NCBI GenBank assembly: GCA_963662155.1
Contig: OY759261.1
Span: 72,383,604-72,447,603, forward strand
Direction of reading: 5' to 3'
DNA length: 64,000 nt
Source of the DNA: Lamellibrachia columna
Lineage: Eukaryota > Annelida > Polychaeta > Sabellida > Siboglinidae
Shown: piece by piece, positions 10,742 to 21,900 of the stretch
How positions within the stretch are numbered: the stretch's first letter is position 1
Layout: each line of letters opens with the position of its first letter
Notes under the pieces: model-generated
Told to the model about the DNA's origin: nothing
Database searches by the model: none
The model's input: only the letters and a program-made list of their open reading frames with translations
Made by a program: the position numbers and the translations under genes

Positions 10742-11384
10742 ACACGAAATGGGCAACCGGCTTCTGACAGCTTTTTAAACTGACTACCAGCAAAAACTTA
10801 CGACGCGTTTGTTAAAACTTATTCCTTACAATCTGTTCACAGTTTATATCGACAATAAATATGTTGTCGTACCTCTTTGAAATATATAAAGTTACATATC
10901 GTTTTGTAAATGTTTCTGCCACAAATGCTAAGCAGTTACCGTTTCCCATCCAGCGTCTCAGACCTAACCGTCAAAGAGTACCAATACTATTATGTTCTTG
11001 GTGGTTGGTCAGTTTACTTTAATTAATAAAACAATAATGGCCTCGTATGTTATTGGTTTACTTAGTTTATGTACTAGTACATAACGTATACGATATTGTT
11101 ATTAATATGTGGACATTATTTGTGTAAGATATTAAATACATAATATGTGTTATTCCATAGAGTGAATGGGGTGGGGTTTGGGGAATGGTTGATAATACCG
11201 ATTAAGACACGATTGGATTTCTGTTAAGTTATTTATTACAATTATTATTGTTATTAATCAATCTTCAAGTATGACATCCTTGTGGAAGTGGCTGGAGAAT
11301 ATAAACGCAACAACTGCGCTGCCACACAAGCCGGTATAGTCATACAGATATCAAATAATTTCGTTCACTGCTATTATTCCTCTA
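10742..11384. other. Non-genic AT-rich stretch upstream of the METTL6-type exon
   Basis: I see no coding sequence. It is expected to hold the non-coding first exon and promoter of the METTL6-type gene, but no clear signal beyond the X-box-like motif can be pointed to. Confidence 0.35.
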
Positions 11385-11815
11385 TTTCACCACACTGCCT
11401 ATACACAGTGACCGTGATCAGACAGTCTATTCATTTGGTAAAGAAGTCGAGAATCTCAACTTCAAGAAGAGTCAAATACCTGTGCTGACGTTTGTCCAGC
11501 CACGATATGCCAACGCTAAACAGATCCAGTGGAAGTAGCCAAAGAAGTGTGGTATGGTCCAATCAGTTATGTGGGCTTCACATGGAGATGGCAGCTCTGA
11601 AGACCGTGTACGACTGGCTGGGTGGAAGTGGATGGACACATGCAATGGTACAAGCAGAAATTGCACCAGTCAGACTTGCTGATTTATTCCTGCATACAGC
11701 ACACGTCACGCATACAAGACGAACCCACCACATCATCTCTGCTGCTTTGTATATTCTTCAGCTTCATACCTATGATAATTACACAGTAATATATACAGAC
11801 AATGAACAATATATG
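11385..11815 (+). pseudogene. Fragment of an uncharacterised repeat-associated invertebrate protein family
   Basis: Two frames are needed. The first has KSQIPVLTFVQPRYANAKQI followed by QWK. After a shift near 11540 it continues LCGLHMEMAALKTVYDWLGG, SGWTHAMVQAEIAPVRLADL and HVTHTRRTHHIISAALYILQ. I recognise this pattern (GGLHIEMA.LK..GDWL..SGW...LVQA, then HVTRTR.AHQVTA..LY.L) from many multi-copy uncharacterised proteins in corals, molluscs and lancelets. No function is known to me. A stop after QWK and the frameshift make this a relic. Confidence 0.55.
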
Positions 11816-11921
11816 TAGGAATATGAACCTATTTCTGTGGTGAAAAAACGTAGCTGTTCTCAGTTTCAGTAAGCAACTGTGATGGATACATATGGAACTA
11901 CGCATTCTGGTCTACAAGCTT

Positions 11922-13440
11922 TCACAGTGAGACGCAAACGTTTCCATGTATCTGGATATTCTGACTGGATCCAAGTCTGCTGACTTGAGAGACAGCAGAT
12001 GGTCCGGCGACTTGAGTAACAGCTGATGGTCCGGCGACTTGAGTGGCAGCAGATGGTCCGGCGACTTGAGTGGCAGCAGATGGTCCGGCAACTTGAGTAG
12101 CAGCAGATGGTCCGGCGACTTGATTGGCAGCAGATGGTCCGGCGATTTGAGTGGCAGCAGATGGTCCGGCAACTTGGGTGACTTCAGATGGTCCAGTGAC
12201 AGGCATAGGTTCCTATGTGACAGCAGACGCCATGAAGTCGGAATCGCCGAAGATCTCGGAGTCGTATGGCCACAGTCTTATCTTGCGTCGAACAACTGAC
12301 GAATGCTTTGCTGAATATGCCAATCATGTCAAAAAGGCCCTAAAAGGGTAATCCTCATCCCTGGGTTGACGACCGTCCAACTGTCAGCGGCGACATTGCA
12401 ATTCATCTCTTTCAATGATTTCAAAAACGTACGATCGAGGGACTGCATTGCGAGTGCAGTGTGATTAGCTGTATTCCATGTTCGGTCTCGTATGTGACGG
12501 CGGCCAGATACTGTTTTATACTGAAGTTCAGGTGATATCATCAAAAGAGGAAAAGTGGCCCAAAACATAAGCTTAGCAACATTGCACTAAAAGCGAGATA
12601 AAAACAAGAATGGATCAATAAAAACATATACAACAAAAGAAAGAAAGAAATAAATTAATAAAAAATAAATAAGTTAAAAAAAAGAGTTATCTATCTATAT
12701 GGTGGCTTGTGGCTGTGGTGGCCGTCCAGGATGATGACATGTGGCGTTGCCTTGCTTGCACTGGTGTTTGCAACGCAATGTTCCAGCCATTTCACGAACA
12801 TATCGCCGTCAGTCCAACCATTGGCGCTGCAGTAGCCGACCGACTGTGACTGCGCTCATAGCATCAGACGATCCTGAATATCAGCATTGGCGGCAAGAAC
12901 CCACCGCTGACCTTCATTGTGCCCCGCACCCCACTTGTCATCTTCCCAACCTGGCGTATCCCTTTGGTAACAATGACATTACCAGGAGCGTGGACATTTG
13001 TTATCCCCGTTTCGTCCATATTCCACCCTATACCATTGGTGTAAGTATGGTTCTCCAGCAGTTCTTTGTACGCCATGAAGAACTCGTTCACATTGACTCT
13101 GTTGAAAGCAACAGTTCGCGCGGTGTTTGTGCCACGAACACTCAGATCTTCATGACGTGCGAGGAATCCACGCAACCAGTCATACCCAGCCATCTTGTTC
13201 TCGTGTGAGAACGGGTGCTGAACGGCCAGTTTTTCAACAACTGAGTATGCCAGTCGCCGAAGATCCATTGTTGTTAAGCCAAAAAACGCAGCCTCCACCA
13301 GCTTCAGTGTTCGTGAATGGATGCTTCTATGCGGGTTCGAATTACGCCTGGTTCTCTAACCTTCCCATCTCGGTGCCTCCGGAGAGGCGACGCTGGGATG
13401 TTTCTTTCACGGCTGACTTGCTTTAATGCAACTCCTTTAT
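11922..13440 (-). pseudogene. pogo/Tigger-type (DDE_1) transposase relic
   Basis: Read from right to left, an HTH-like piece (ALKQVSRERNIPASPLRRHR, DGKVREPGV) leads to MEAAFFGLTTMDLRRLAYSV and HPFSHENKMAGYDWLRGFL, the CENP-B-like DNA-binding part. The DDE core follows: GIGWNMDETGITNVHAPGNV (first Asp), GWTDGDMFVKWLEHCV and HVIILDGHHSHKP (second Asp). Then come SLDRTFLKSLKE..NVAADSW and PYDSEIFGDSDFMASAVT. Several frameshifts and an AT-rich insert (about 12590-12690) break it. The C-terminus has been expanded into 9-residue GPSAATQVA repeats by a minisatellite. The element is inactive and its TIRs were not found. Confidence 0.85.
11994..12206. repeat. 27-bp coding minisatellite in the pogo transposase C-terminus
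   Basis: About eight copies of a 27-bp unit containing AGATGGTCCGGCGACTTGAG. The length is a multiple of three, and on the - strand each copy encodes GPSA(A/V)TQVA, so the reading frame is kept. Most changes between copies alter a single residue (T/N, V/I). Confidence 0.93.
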
Positions 13441-13744
13441 GGAAACAAGGACATTGAATAAACTGTAAGCACCCAGGCAGGTATTAAACTGGAGCTCAAA
13501 CACTCCCTGCATACACCCACGTGTGAACTTTTATCTTTATACACGTGCATGGACCTCCTACAATACATATAGACCGCCATACTTTTTTCGCTGATATGAA
13601 CGAACCATTGCCTAAAAATCAAATATATACATATAAATATTATCATAATAATATATCAATCAATTACCATTGTAAAATGTACATTGTAGTTAACACCCGT
13701 TCTCACACAAGCCACAACCTTCTACAAAATTCTAAATAACATTA

Positions 13745-13972
13745 TTGAGATCACCCCCCCCTCCATGCCTACTAACCCGCTCTCGAACCCGTGGACTTTA
13801 CGTAGACCCCAGGTGTCCTATAACTGCAATGGTCTTTTCATTTTATCCCCGAGCCATTCACATATGGAATATGATTCCACCAAAAATTACCAACATAAAA
13901 AACCCAAAATCATTTCAAGAAGCTATTATGGAACTCCCTTTCACCACACCTCCTCACCTAAACTGCCTTTAA
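13745..13972 (+). pseudogene. LINE RT C-terminal fragment, different family
   Basis: The frame reads LLTRSRTRGLYVDPRCPITA, MVFSFYPRAIHIWNMIPPKI and KNPKSFQEAIMELP before TAA. FSFYPR.I..WN.IP..I....S...F...I is the typical C-terminus of jockey/CR1-type ORF2 proteins. Only the end survives. Confidence 0.6.
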
Positions 13973-14380
13973 AACACAGTGCTCAGCGTAAACTTATCCA
14001 TGGTGTGGGTATGGAGACTGTCTATGTGTGCATGTGGCAAGACAGCGACAGTATCCATACACATAACCAATCTATTAAAAATTTCGTTTAACATCCTATA
14101 TATAAAATAAATAAAACTATCAGATAAAACCATTTCAGCAACATTAAAGATACTAGTCTTTTAGTCGAATGTACCACCCACAGCGCATGCGCACAGTCCA
14201 CCACAAACTCCTGCGTTAGTTTGAGCTGTTTGGAGTATAACCACTTGAGACTTGAGACATATACATGTAATATATAGCTTGCAACACATACATAATATAA
14301 TTAGTGTCCTAATATTCCATCATGATTACAGTCTACATGCTACTACAACGTTCGTATTATTTTTAACATATTACACATGC
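13973..14380. other. Non-genic AT-rich stretch
   Basis: Nothing recognised beyond LINE 3' flank. Confidence 0.4.
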
Positions 14381-14520
14381 TGGGGCAAGACGGTCCCCTC
14401 TGGGGCAAGACGGTCCCCTCTGGGGCAAGACGGTCCCCTCTGGGGCAAGACGGTCCCCTCTGGGGCAAGACGGTCCCCTCTGGGGCAAGACGGTCCTCTC
14501 TGGGGCAAGACGAACCATCT
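14381..14520. repeat. 20-bp minisatellite, 6-7 copies
   Basis: TGGGGCAAGACGGTCCCCTC is repeated head to tail six times. The last full copy has one change (CCTCTC), and a seventh degenerates into TGGGGCAAGACGAACCATCT. Confidence 0.97.
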
Positions 14521-15115
14521 TGCCCCACGTGTACTAAGTTCGTCTTAAAACGATGTTCACTAAACACAATACAATATCGCCCACTTTTTACTATATGATC
14601 TGCCAACTGAATAATACTATCGTGGTGTCACCAATTAATTTTTTTACTCACACCTTTGTGTAGCGAGTTGCACCAATTTTACTATTGGTGAAATATTACA
14701 TGAAACAGCATATAAAACTTTCACAAACAATAATTTTATTTACGTCTGTCTCGTGTCGTTGTTCGTTCGAGAGAGATATCCAACAGATGGTAGCACCATC
14801 TTGCACCGGGTTTGGGCACATTCTGAGTTTTTATTTTGCGTACGTGGTGGGGCATTTTACCCAAGGGGCTGTGCTGCCCCAGTCTATCCTACCGTTATTT
14901 CCTTGAGTCGGACCATTACCCAGCAGCTCGGCAGTAAAAGTATCTTCTTCGAAGATTTTCGAGAATTATGTTTCTGTCCAAATACTTCTCATGCATTCAA
15001 GATCAACAACATAAATTTGGCCAGTGCCTTAATTGCAAATCGGCCTCTGGCTACGCATCTGATCACTAGACAGAACGTACGTTCCATTATGTTTGAATAA
15101 TATTTAGCAATATTG
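14521..15115. other. Non-genic stretch
   Basis: No convincing gene, repeat array or element. Open frames here show no family pattern that I recognise. Confidence 0.4.
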
Positions 15116-15470
15116 TCATCCAAGTCAAAGACCCAGATGGCAAGTGGACAAGGAAGCCATTGGCTTATTAAGAATAAAAAATAATTTATGTGTAACCCTC
15201 CCTCCTGAGATATTTGTCAATATTGTCAAATTAACATATTCACGTTGCTAGCATTTACGCAATCTGCAGATGATTTGTTCCATTTATGTATTGTTCTCTG
15301 TGATAATGAGTACTTCCTGATATCCAATCTACACTGACCCTTAACCAATGACGCCTCGTGTCCTCTGGTTTGACTATATTTCTTATGTGAAGAAAACATA
15401 TTTCTATCAATGAAATATTAAGTTCATGCCCATTCAAAATCTTAAAAACTTCAACTTGAAAGTACAAAAG
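15116..15470 (-). mobile_element. LINE 3'-end fragment, same family as the LINE at 57475-59030
   Basis: CCCAGATGGCAAGTGGACAA, GGAAGCCATTGGCTTAT, CCTGAGATAT, ACATATTTCTATCAAT and CCATTCAA..ATCTTAAAAAC occur in the same order and on the same strand in the LINE at 57475-57810. The last ~100 residues of the RT C-terminus are present but decayed. It is a 5'-truncated older copy. Confidence 0.85.
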
Positions 15471-15659
15471 TAACTATCGCCAAACGGTGTATCTTGTGAT
15501 AGCCTATTTATAAATGTATATATTATTTGTAAATCGATGGTATTCCCTCACTGGAGAAAATAACTGGATATGTGGTTATAAAATATGATTACACCCTCGC
15601 CTCGATTATCCCGGCATCATCGTACGTCCCAGGAACATATCTTCCATGAACAACATCTC

Positions 15660-15765
15660 GCATCTCGCCAAATAGCGCGGGAGTCTACGAGACTATGTTT
15701 GGTGCGAAATTTGAACATCATTTCTTGGTGACCGTCCGAAAATCGACGTCCGTTCCAATAACAAT
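15660..15765 (+). promoter_or_regulatory. Candidate cell-cycle promoter (E2F-like, CHR-like and CCAAT motifs)
   Basis: TCGCCAAA (15665-15672, reverse TTTGGCGA) and GCGCGGGA (15675-15682) resemble E2F sites. TTTGAA (15710-15715) is the core of a CHR element, and CCAAT is at 15755-15759. All lie 66-160 bp upstream of the GTSE1-like ATG (15825). CHR plus E2F/CCAAT is the known layout of DREAM/MuvB-controlled G2/M genes, the class that vertebrate GTSE1 belongs to. Each motif is short and common. The combination and position are the argument. Confidence 0.4.
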
Positions 15766-15824
15766 TACGTTTTCAAATGTTTGCAATCGGTAACTGAAAC
15801 GATGATGTTCAAATAATCATTGAA

Positions 15825-15979
15825 ATGGAATGCACGACAAATGTCAATAGTTTGCTTTTGCACTGTAACCTAGGCGATAAACTTGGTAATGCAAACGCTA
15901 CACCAACGGCGGCAACGTCTCCAACGAAGCCAATAGCAGTACCCCTTCTTGACGGGGAAACCCCCTGTGACGTCGATCT
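15825..15979 (+). CDS. GTSE1: GTSE1-like exon 1 (start codon)
   Basis: Encodes 51 residues starting MECTTNVNS, plus two bases of codon 52. The donor CT|GTAAGTAG at 15980 is strong. The in-frame stop at 15795 excludes an earlier start in this exon. An alternative is an acceptor at 15873 (TGCACTGTAACCTAG), which would make this an internal exon; the continuous open frame from the ATG makes that unnecessary. Confidence 0.7.
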
Positions 15980-18900
15980 GTAAGTAGTATTTATCTGTTT
16001 TAGGCACTGTCGGAATCGTTGCAATGCCGTTGACTTTGGAAGATAATGTAGTTTTATTATTCATATCTAATAATGTACTTCACTACTTGTAGATATGAAT
16101 GTGTAATGAATTGTTTTTGCCTCATTTTGTGATCTCACTGGATCTCACGTTAGATTATAATAGATCATACGTCGGCACTTTTCTAGAATCCGGACCCACC
16201 TCAATGTCGCTGTTATGACATGCATTATGTATAGTAACCATGCACAATGGCAATGCATACTGAACTACGGAACACGTAGTCGTAGATGATTAATCATGCA
16301 TGGGGGCACCCTAAAAGGCTGTCATGTAAAAGGCAGGCAAGAATTAACAAGGATGCGTAATATAGTGATGTGCTCCCGCTTTACATGCGCTGTACTCCTG
16401 TAGTTATTGTTGATGCTTTTCGTGGCACTGCGTGCGTGTGTACATTGTGATGTCTTTTATCAATAGTTTAACAAATATAAAAAAGGTTAAATAACAGCTA
16501 GACATTTGTCAAATGTTACCGATCTTTTAATCAGGCCTGTGGTCTATTACATTGCAATGTAATATATTACTATTACTTAGTTTCCTTTGACCTTTATATT
16601 ACTATTACTATCACATGCTGAAGGGAATGTTATTACTATTACATTTCCATCGGAACTATTTTCTTTCGATTAAACATTTACTCCAACAACAGCCCGTTAC
16701 GTGCATGTGTTGCCCTTTCAGAAATCTTGATTTTCGTCGGTTTTGTTCACGCTATCTTGAAAATTTTTATTTCTATATTTGTCATGATAAAATATGGTGT
16801 AACCTGAAAAATAACCGTCAGAATTTTATAATGTTTTCAGTGGTGCAAAGCTAACACATATAGCTACATTTTCTTTGCTGAGTTGCATAGGGTTATAGCA
16901 TGGGATCATTGTCCAATGTCAGTTGCAACTTTCAAAGTGTTAACAAATGTACTATTTTGTCTTTGCAAATTGTGATCAAATGTCAACATTTTATTAAAAT
17001 ATCCTATTTCTATGTATACATGCGTGTGGATAAATTACTACTCTTCAAAATAAACACAACTTGTTATTGTCAATATTGAATAATTTTTTTTCTACAGATT
17101 TTTTAACACAAGGAGTTAAAATCGCTCAAAATTTGCCAAAACATGGGAGCATGTTTTAATAAAATCCTGGGGCCTAATGGGTTAAATCATAAATTTCAAA
17201 ATTAAATTAACTTCACACAATTCCAGTCGTATGTAGAAGTTTCATATACTCATTGGAATGAAACAGAAAAGCAATGTCACATAACACAGTCTGGTTATCC
17301 CATACTGGCATTAATGCTTAGCTGCTGCTTGGTGGACAGTTAATTATTGACTCAAGGTTAGGATGTTTTTCACACTTTTGGTCAATAATGTGCAAGCTAG
17401 CTAACAACTGAGAAAAACTGCAGGGCATCACGTTTGAGGTGAACGATCGCTTTCGCGCAAATCAATAATCTATGGAGCGATTTATCACTCGCTGCCTGCA
17501 AGTATTCGTCTTGACAAGGAGTTTCTTGAGTATTAAATTCACTAGGAAAGTCAACCCTCTTTATAACGCAGTGTTTGGGCTCCAATGTTCGGAGTTCACA
17601 TATCATCCGTCACCGGGGTGGCGATCACAGCGTGTTGCACCAAGGGGCGCATTTGACAGCTCGACTCGAGTCGCGAGTTCCTCAAGCTAATTGTAAGCGT
17701 GCACACTTTGCATTTCCGACCAGTGTATTTGGAATGGCAATATTCCTATATATTTTTTAGGAAATTTTATTAGAAGATAACGACGATGTGTCTGACGATG
17801 ATATGTTCCATGTCATAGCAAGTGTACTTTTAAAGAGGGAAACTGTTCCGAAAATCATTGATTTTTGTGGAGAGCACTGTCACAAATTTTGAATGTTGGG
17901 ATTGCAAGCATCACTTCAGGATAGATAAATCCACGTTTTACATCATCACAGATAGGGTAGTGCCAGTTCTGTTAGCAAAGAGATTCGAAAACGCAGGTCC
18001 TATTGCTGTACATCCCCCAAAAAAGTTGTCAGTGTTTCTATGGCATGTTAGCAATACCAGCAGCATGTGAGAAATAGCAAACTTGTTTGGCTTATCTAAA
18101 TCTACAGTGCATGGCGTTGTGCTCGAAGTGGCAGATGTGCTGTATGGCTTGAAAAACTCATTAAATTTCCCACTGCTGAGATGCAGTGCGTCGCATCTCA
18201 AACATTTGTTGCAATAAGCAACATTGCCAACGTCGTAGGCGACCTGAGCAAGATTTATTGTCGTTGTCAACTGTTTTTCTGTATTCTTTTTTTCAGTGAT
18301 GTCCACTTGTTAATGCACTGTGTCGAAGTTGCTGCACAATTACCACTCAGAATGTGGCTAATTTTAGTCCAGAACATTTTATGTATTTTTGCTTTGTTAA
18401 ATTCACTTTCCATTTCCATCCGCACAGTCACAAGTGCCTTGGTGTTAACATCACTCCATATATATTGATCTGCAGTAATTATTATAAACAGACATTTCTG
18501 TGGTAAACAGTTTTGTATACATGTCATTAATATGAATGATGAATCACTAATATTAATCAAAGTAATATGTAATACAAAGCCAGAAGTATTGTCAATCAAA
18601 TAGGGATGACAAAATATGTAAATTATAATAAAACTGATATATTCAGAGTTAAGTATTAAATAAAATAATATACCCAATTTCTTGTATAAACCAAAACCAA
18701 AACTGGTGCTATGATCACATGCATAATCAATACTCTTTATTCGAATTTAATCCAACCCTGACATGTGGACTCACGGGTAACACAGTCGAGAACTGATTAA
18801 CATTTATAATTTAATCAAGTCCAAACACACATGTAAACCAAATGTCAACATGTACATGCGTGGCTCATTCAGTGGTCGGTACATCATTGAATGTAAAGAA

Positions 18901-21900
18901 TGATGTGGGAAACTACCCTGTTTCAAGGTGCCAGATAATGCTCAAGTAAAACTGGCATAAATCATGGGCAATGTAGGATGCAACCAGTCAACCTCCCTTA
19001 ACTGATAATACATAACTACTTTAACTGTACTAAATGTTGCACACATGTAAACAGTGGCACATCAGTGTGCGAATGTTTTATTTCATCCAGTGTCACCTAG
19101 CATACCCCCAAGACCAAGCCAACAGGTTAATGGATCAAATAAATTGTGCAACACATAAAGTATGCATGATCCTTCGCTATTGGAATGCTAAAAACTTTTC
19201 ATTGATTGCCAGTATATTTTTTTCTGACATTCGATAAAGGATCACCCCACTTTAAAGATTTCACTTTGTAATGTCATGCTCACACTGTCATAGCTTGTAC
19301 ATTAATAAATAATATCCCATGATAAATTATGTCACCAATGGATGTCTGAAGAAAGGTATTATCCTAAGCTAATGTAACTTGAAAAATGCATGCATAGAAA
19401 AACTATCAATACAAATACCATAACTACTGTCCATGAAAGTAATGCAATTATTTGTTATTAAAGCTAAATGGGTGTGTCTGCAAATCACATTGACACTGTT
19501 TATGAGAACGTTGGTTAAATGATCCCTGATGTAGTTAATAGTTCATACTTTTTTAAGCTTGTTTACAATGTGAACAGGATGGATTACCAATAAAATTCCC
19601 TCTTAACTTGGAACCAGAAAGCACCAAATTGTAATAGTTACCATGGTCGTGTAGGTCAGTGTCTCTGTTCAAATTGTAATAGTTACCATGGTCGTGTAGG
19701 TCAGTGTCTCTGTTCATTTTGTAATAGTTACCATGCCCATGGTCGTGTAGGTCAATGTCTCTGTTCAAATTGTAATAGTTACCATGGTCGTGTAGGTCAG
19801 TGTCTCTGTTCATTTTGTAATAGTTACCATGCCCATGGTCGTGTAGGTCAGTGTCTCTGTTCAAATTGTAATAGTTACCATGCCCATGGTCATGTAGGTC
19901 AGTGTCTCTGTTCAAATTGTAATAGTTACCATGCCCATGGTCGTGTAGGTCAGTGTCTCTGTTCAAATTGTAATAGTTACCATGCCCATGGTCGTGTAGG
20001 TCAGTGTCTCTGTTCAAATTGTAATAGTTACCATGGTCGTGTAGGTCAGTGTCTCTGTTCAAATTGTAATAGTTACCATGGTCGTGTAGGTCAGTGTCTG
20101 TTCAAATTGTAATAGTTACCAAGGTCGTGTAGGTCAGTGTCTCTGTTCAAATTGTAATAGTTACCAGTGATGTGTTTGCGGGCGTACAGTGATGTGTTTG
20201 CGGGCGTACAGAGTGATGTGTTTGCGGGCGTACAGAGTGATGTGTTTGCGGGCGTACAGAGTGATGAGTGTTGAGCTGCATAGTTAATGTCAAGGTTTTC
20301 ATGTCGTGCGATAATTCGTACTGTTTTGTGGAATCTGTGTGCCAGCATTGGCACACAGATCCCACAAAAACATGACCAGGTTGTGGGAGGAATGGGAGTT
20401 CTAACGGAATCCTTAGGCCTACAATCCAATCCCAGTTTTGCAAGAACGCCATCAAAGCCATGATGTGCTGCCCATGTGGAGTGGACTAGCGTCGATGTGT
20501 ATTATGTTTAAATGTCACATACTGTTGTATGTCAAACTGAATAAAATACATATATACATGTACAGTTATGGAATAGTTAAGGGATCAACAATATTTCGTT
20601 ACGATCTGATTGAACGGCAATGCTGTAATGGGAATCAAAAATAATAACCTGGATCTGAGCTACCGAACACGCATATGAGTTGACAACTTGACACGGAGTG
20701 TAAAAGTTGATGAAACATTGAAAGTGACAATTTGAATAATTGTTCCACTTCGTCTTTCAACCGCTCTGAACACATAAATTCACGACGCACATCTCCGGTA
20801 CCACTTAACATTGATTCACTGTTTCATGTGCAGATGATGAATTCATAGTTTTGAGTTGTGTGTTTGGCATTATGGTGCAATGGAAGCACGCCATTTCACC
20901 CCGGTTTATGTTGGTGTTGCCTACTAAGCTGCAGTTATGATTATACATCTGATTCTTATACATGGCATATTTGTGAATCTCAATTGCAATTTACAAACCG
21001 TCTAAGTGAAGTCGCACATGAAACCAGTGCTGTGCCACAGGCACCGCACACTGCCACTGGCCTTGCCTAGGCTACGCCTACGGTGATCATTGACATGTTG
21101 CAATTCAAAACTGTTTCACCAATTGCAGCGTATGGGGTTTACTAAAGTAAACATTTCATTGTACAAAAGTCAGCGCCAACAAGTACCAATTAAAATTTCA
21201 TGGCGACAACGACAGAATCCGAATGGGAAACGGTGGCGCCAGATTATATCATTCCATGTCTTGTTAATAATAATAATGTAATAATTGATTTCACTTGTAA
21301 TCATAACATTAAAAAAGAATGCCTTACAATAAGTACAAAATATGCGTTTGTTAAAATGATATGAGTACATTTAGGTTTGAAAATATTTTACCAAAAAATA
21401 TAAATCAATGTATATTTAACAAAAAAGAATTATTGGAAAATGTAAATATTAAAAGAGTTATTACAATGTATGACTAAATATTAAATTATGTACATTATAA
21501 AATAAAATATTGTCAATATTATCTATATTTTTTAATCATTTCTATTTTTCAACCTGATCCACAAGGCCAAGCCTCAAAATGAAGGGCCTACAACTTGCTT
21601 GTTCCATTGAGCAGTTGAGTAGATATTCCAATTTCTTTGATAACGCGTCACAGCTACTCACGATTTGCAAAATAAAAACAAAACCAAGTTAAGAATTGTC
21701 AGAATATTAATTTTATTCATTTTGTCAAAGGTTTGAAGCATTTAGCCTTTTCATATTTGCACATACATTGACATTGTACAATAAATACATAAATCACAGG
21801 TATTGAACTGAAATTATATTACTAATAAAAATAATAATTATGAAATAAATAGACTTGAATTATAAAAAGTAAACATATATATAAAATAGTAAAATTAAAT

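Noticed and set aside
15874..15979. Exon 1 starting at the acceptor TGCACTGTAACCTAG as an internal exon
   Set aside because: The frame stays open upstream to an ATG at 15825 in good context, with an in-frame stop just before it, so no upstream exon is needed. Not excluded.
19553..20429. NRDTDLHDHGHGNYYNL repeat protein
   Set aside because: The unit lengths are multiples of three, which keeps a frame open, but there is no start, signal, domain or splice context. I list it as a minisatellite.
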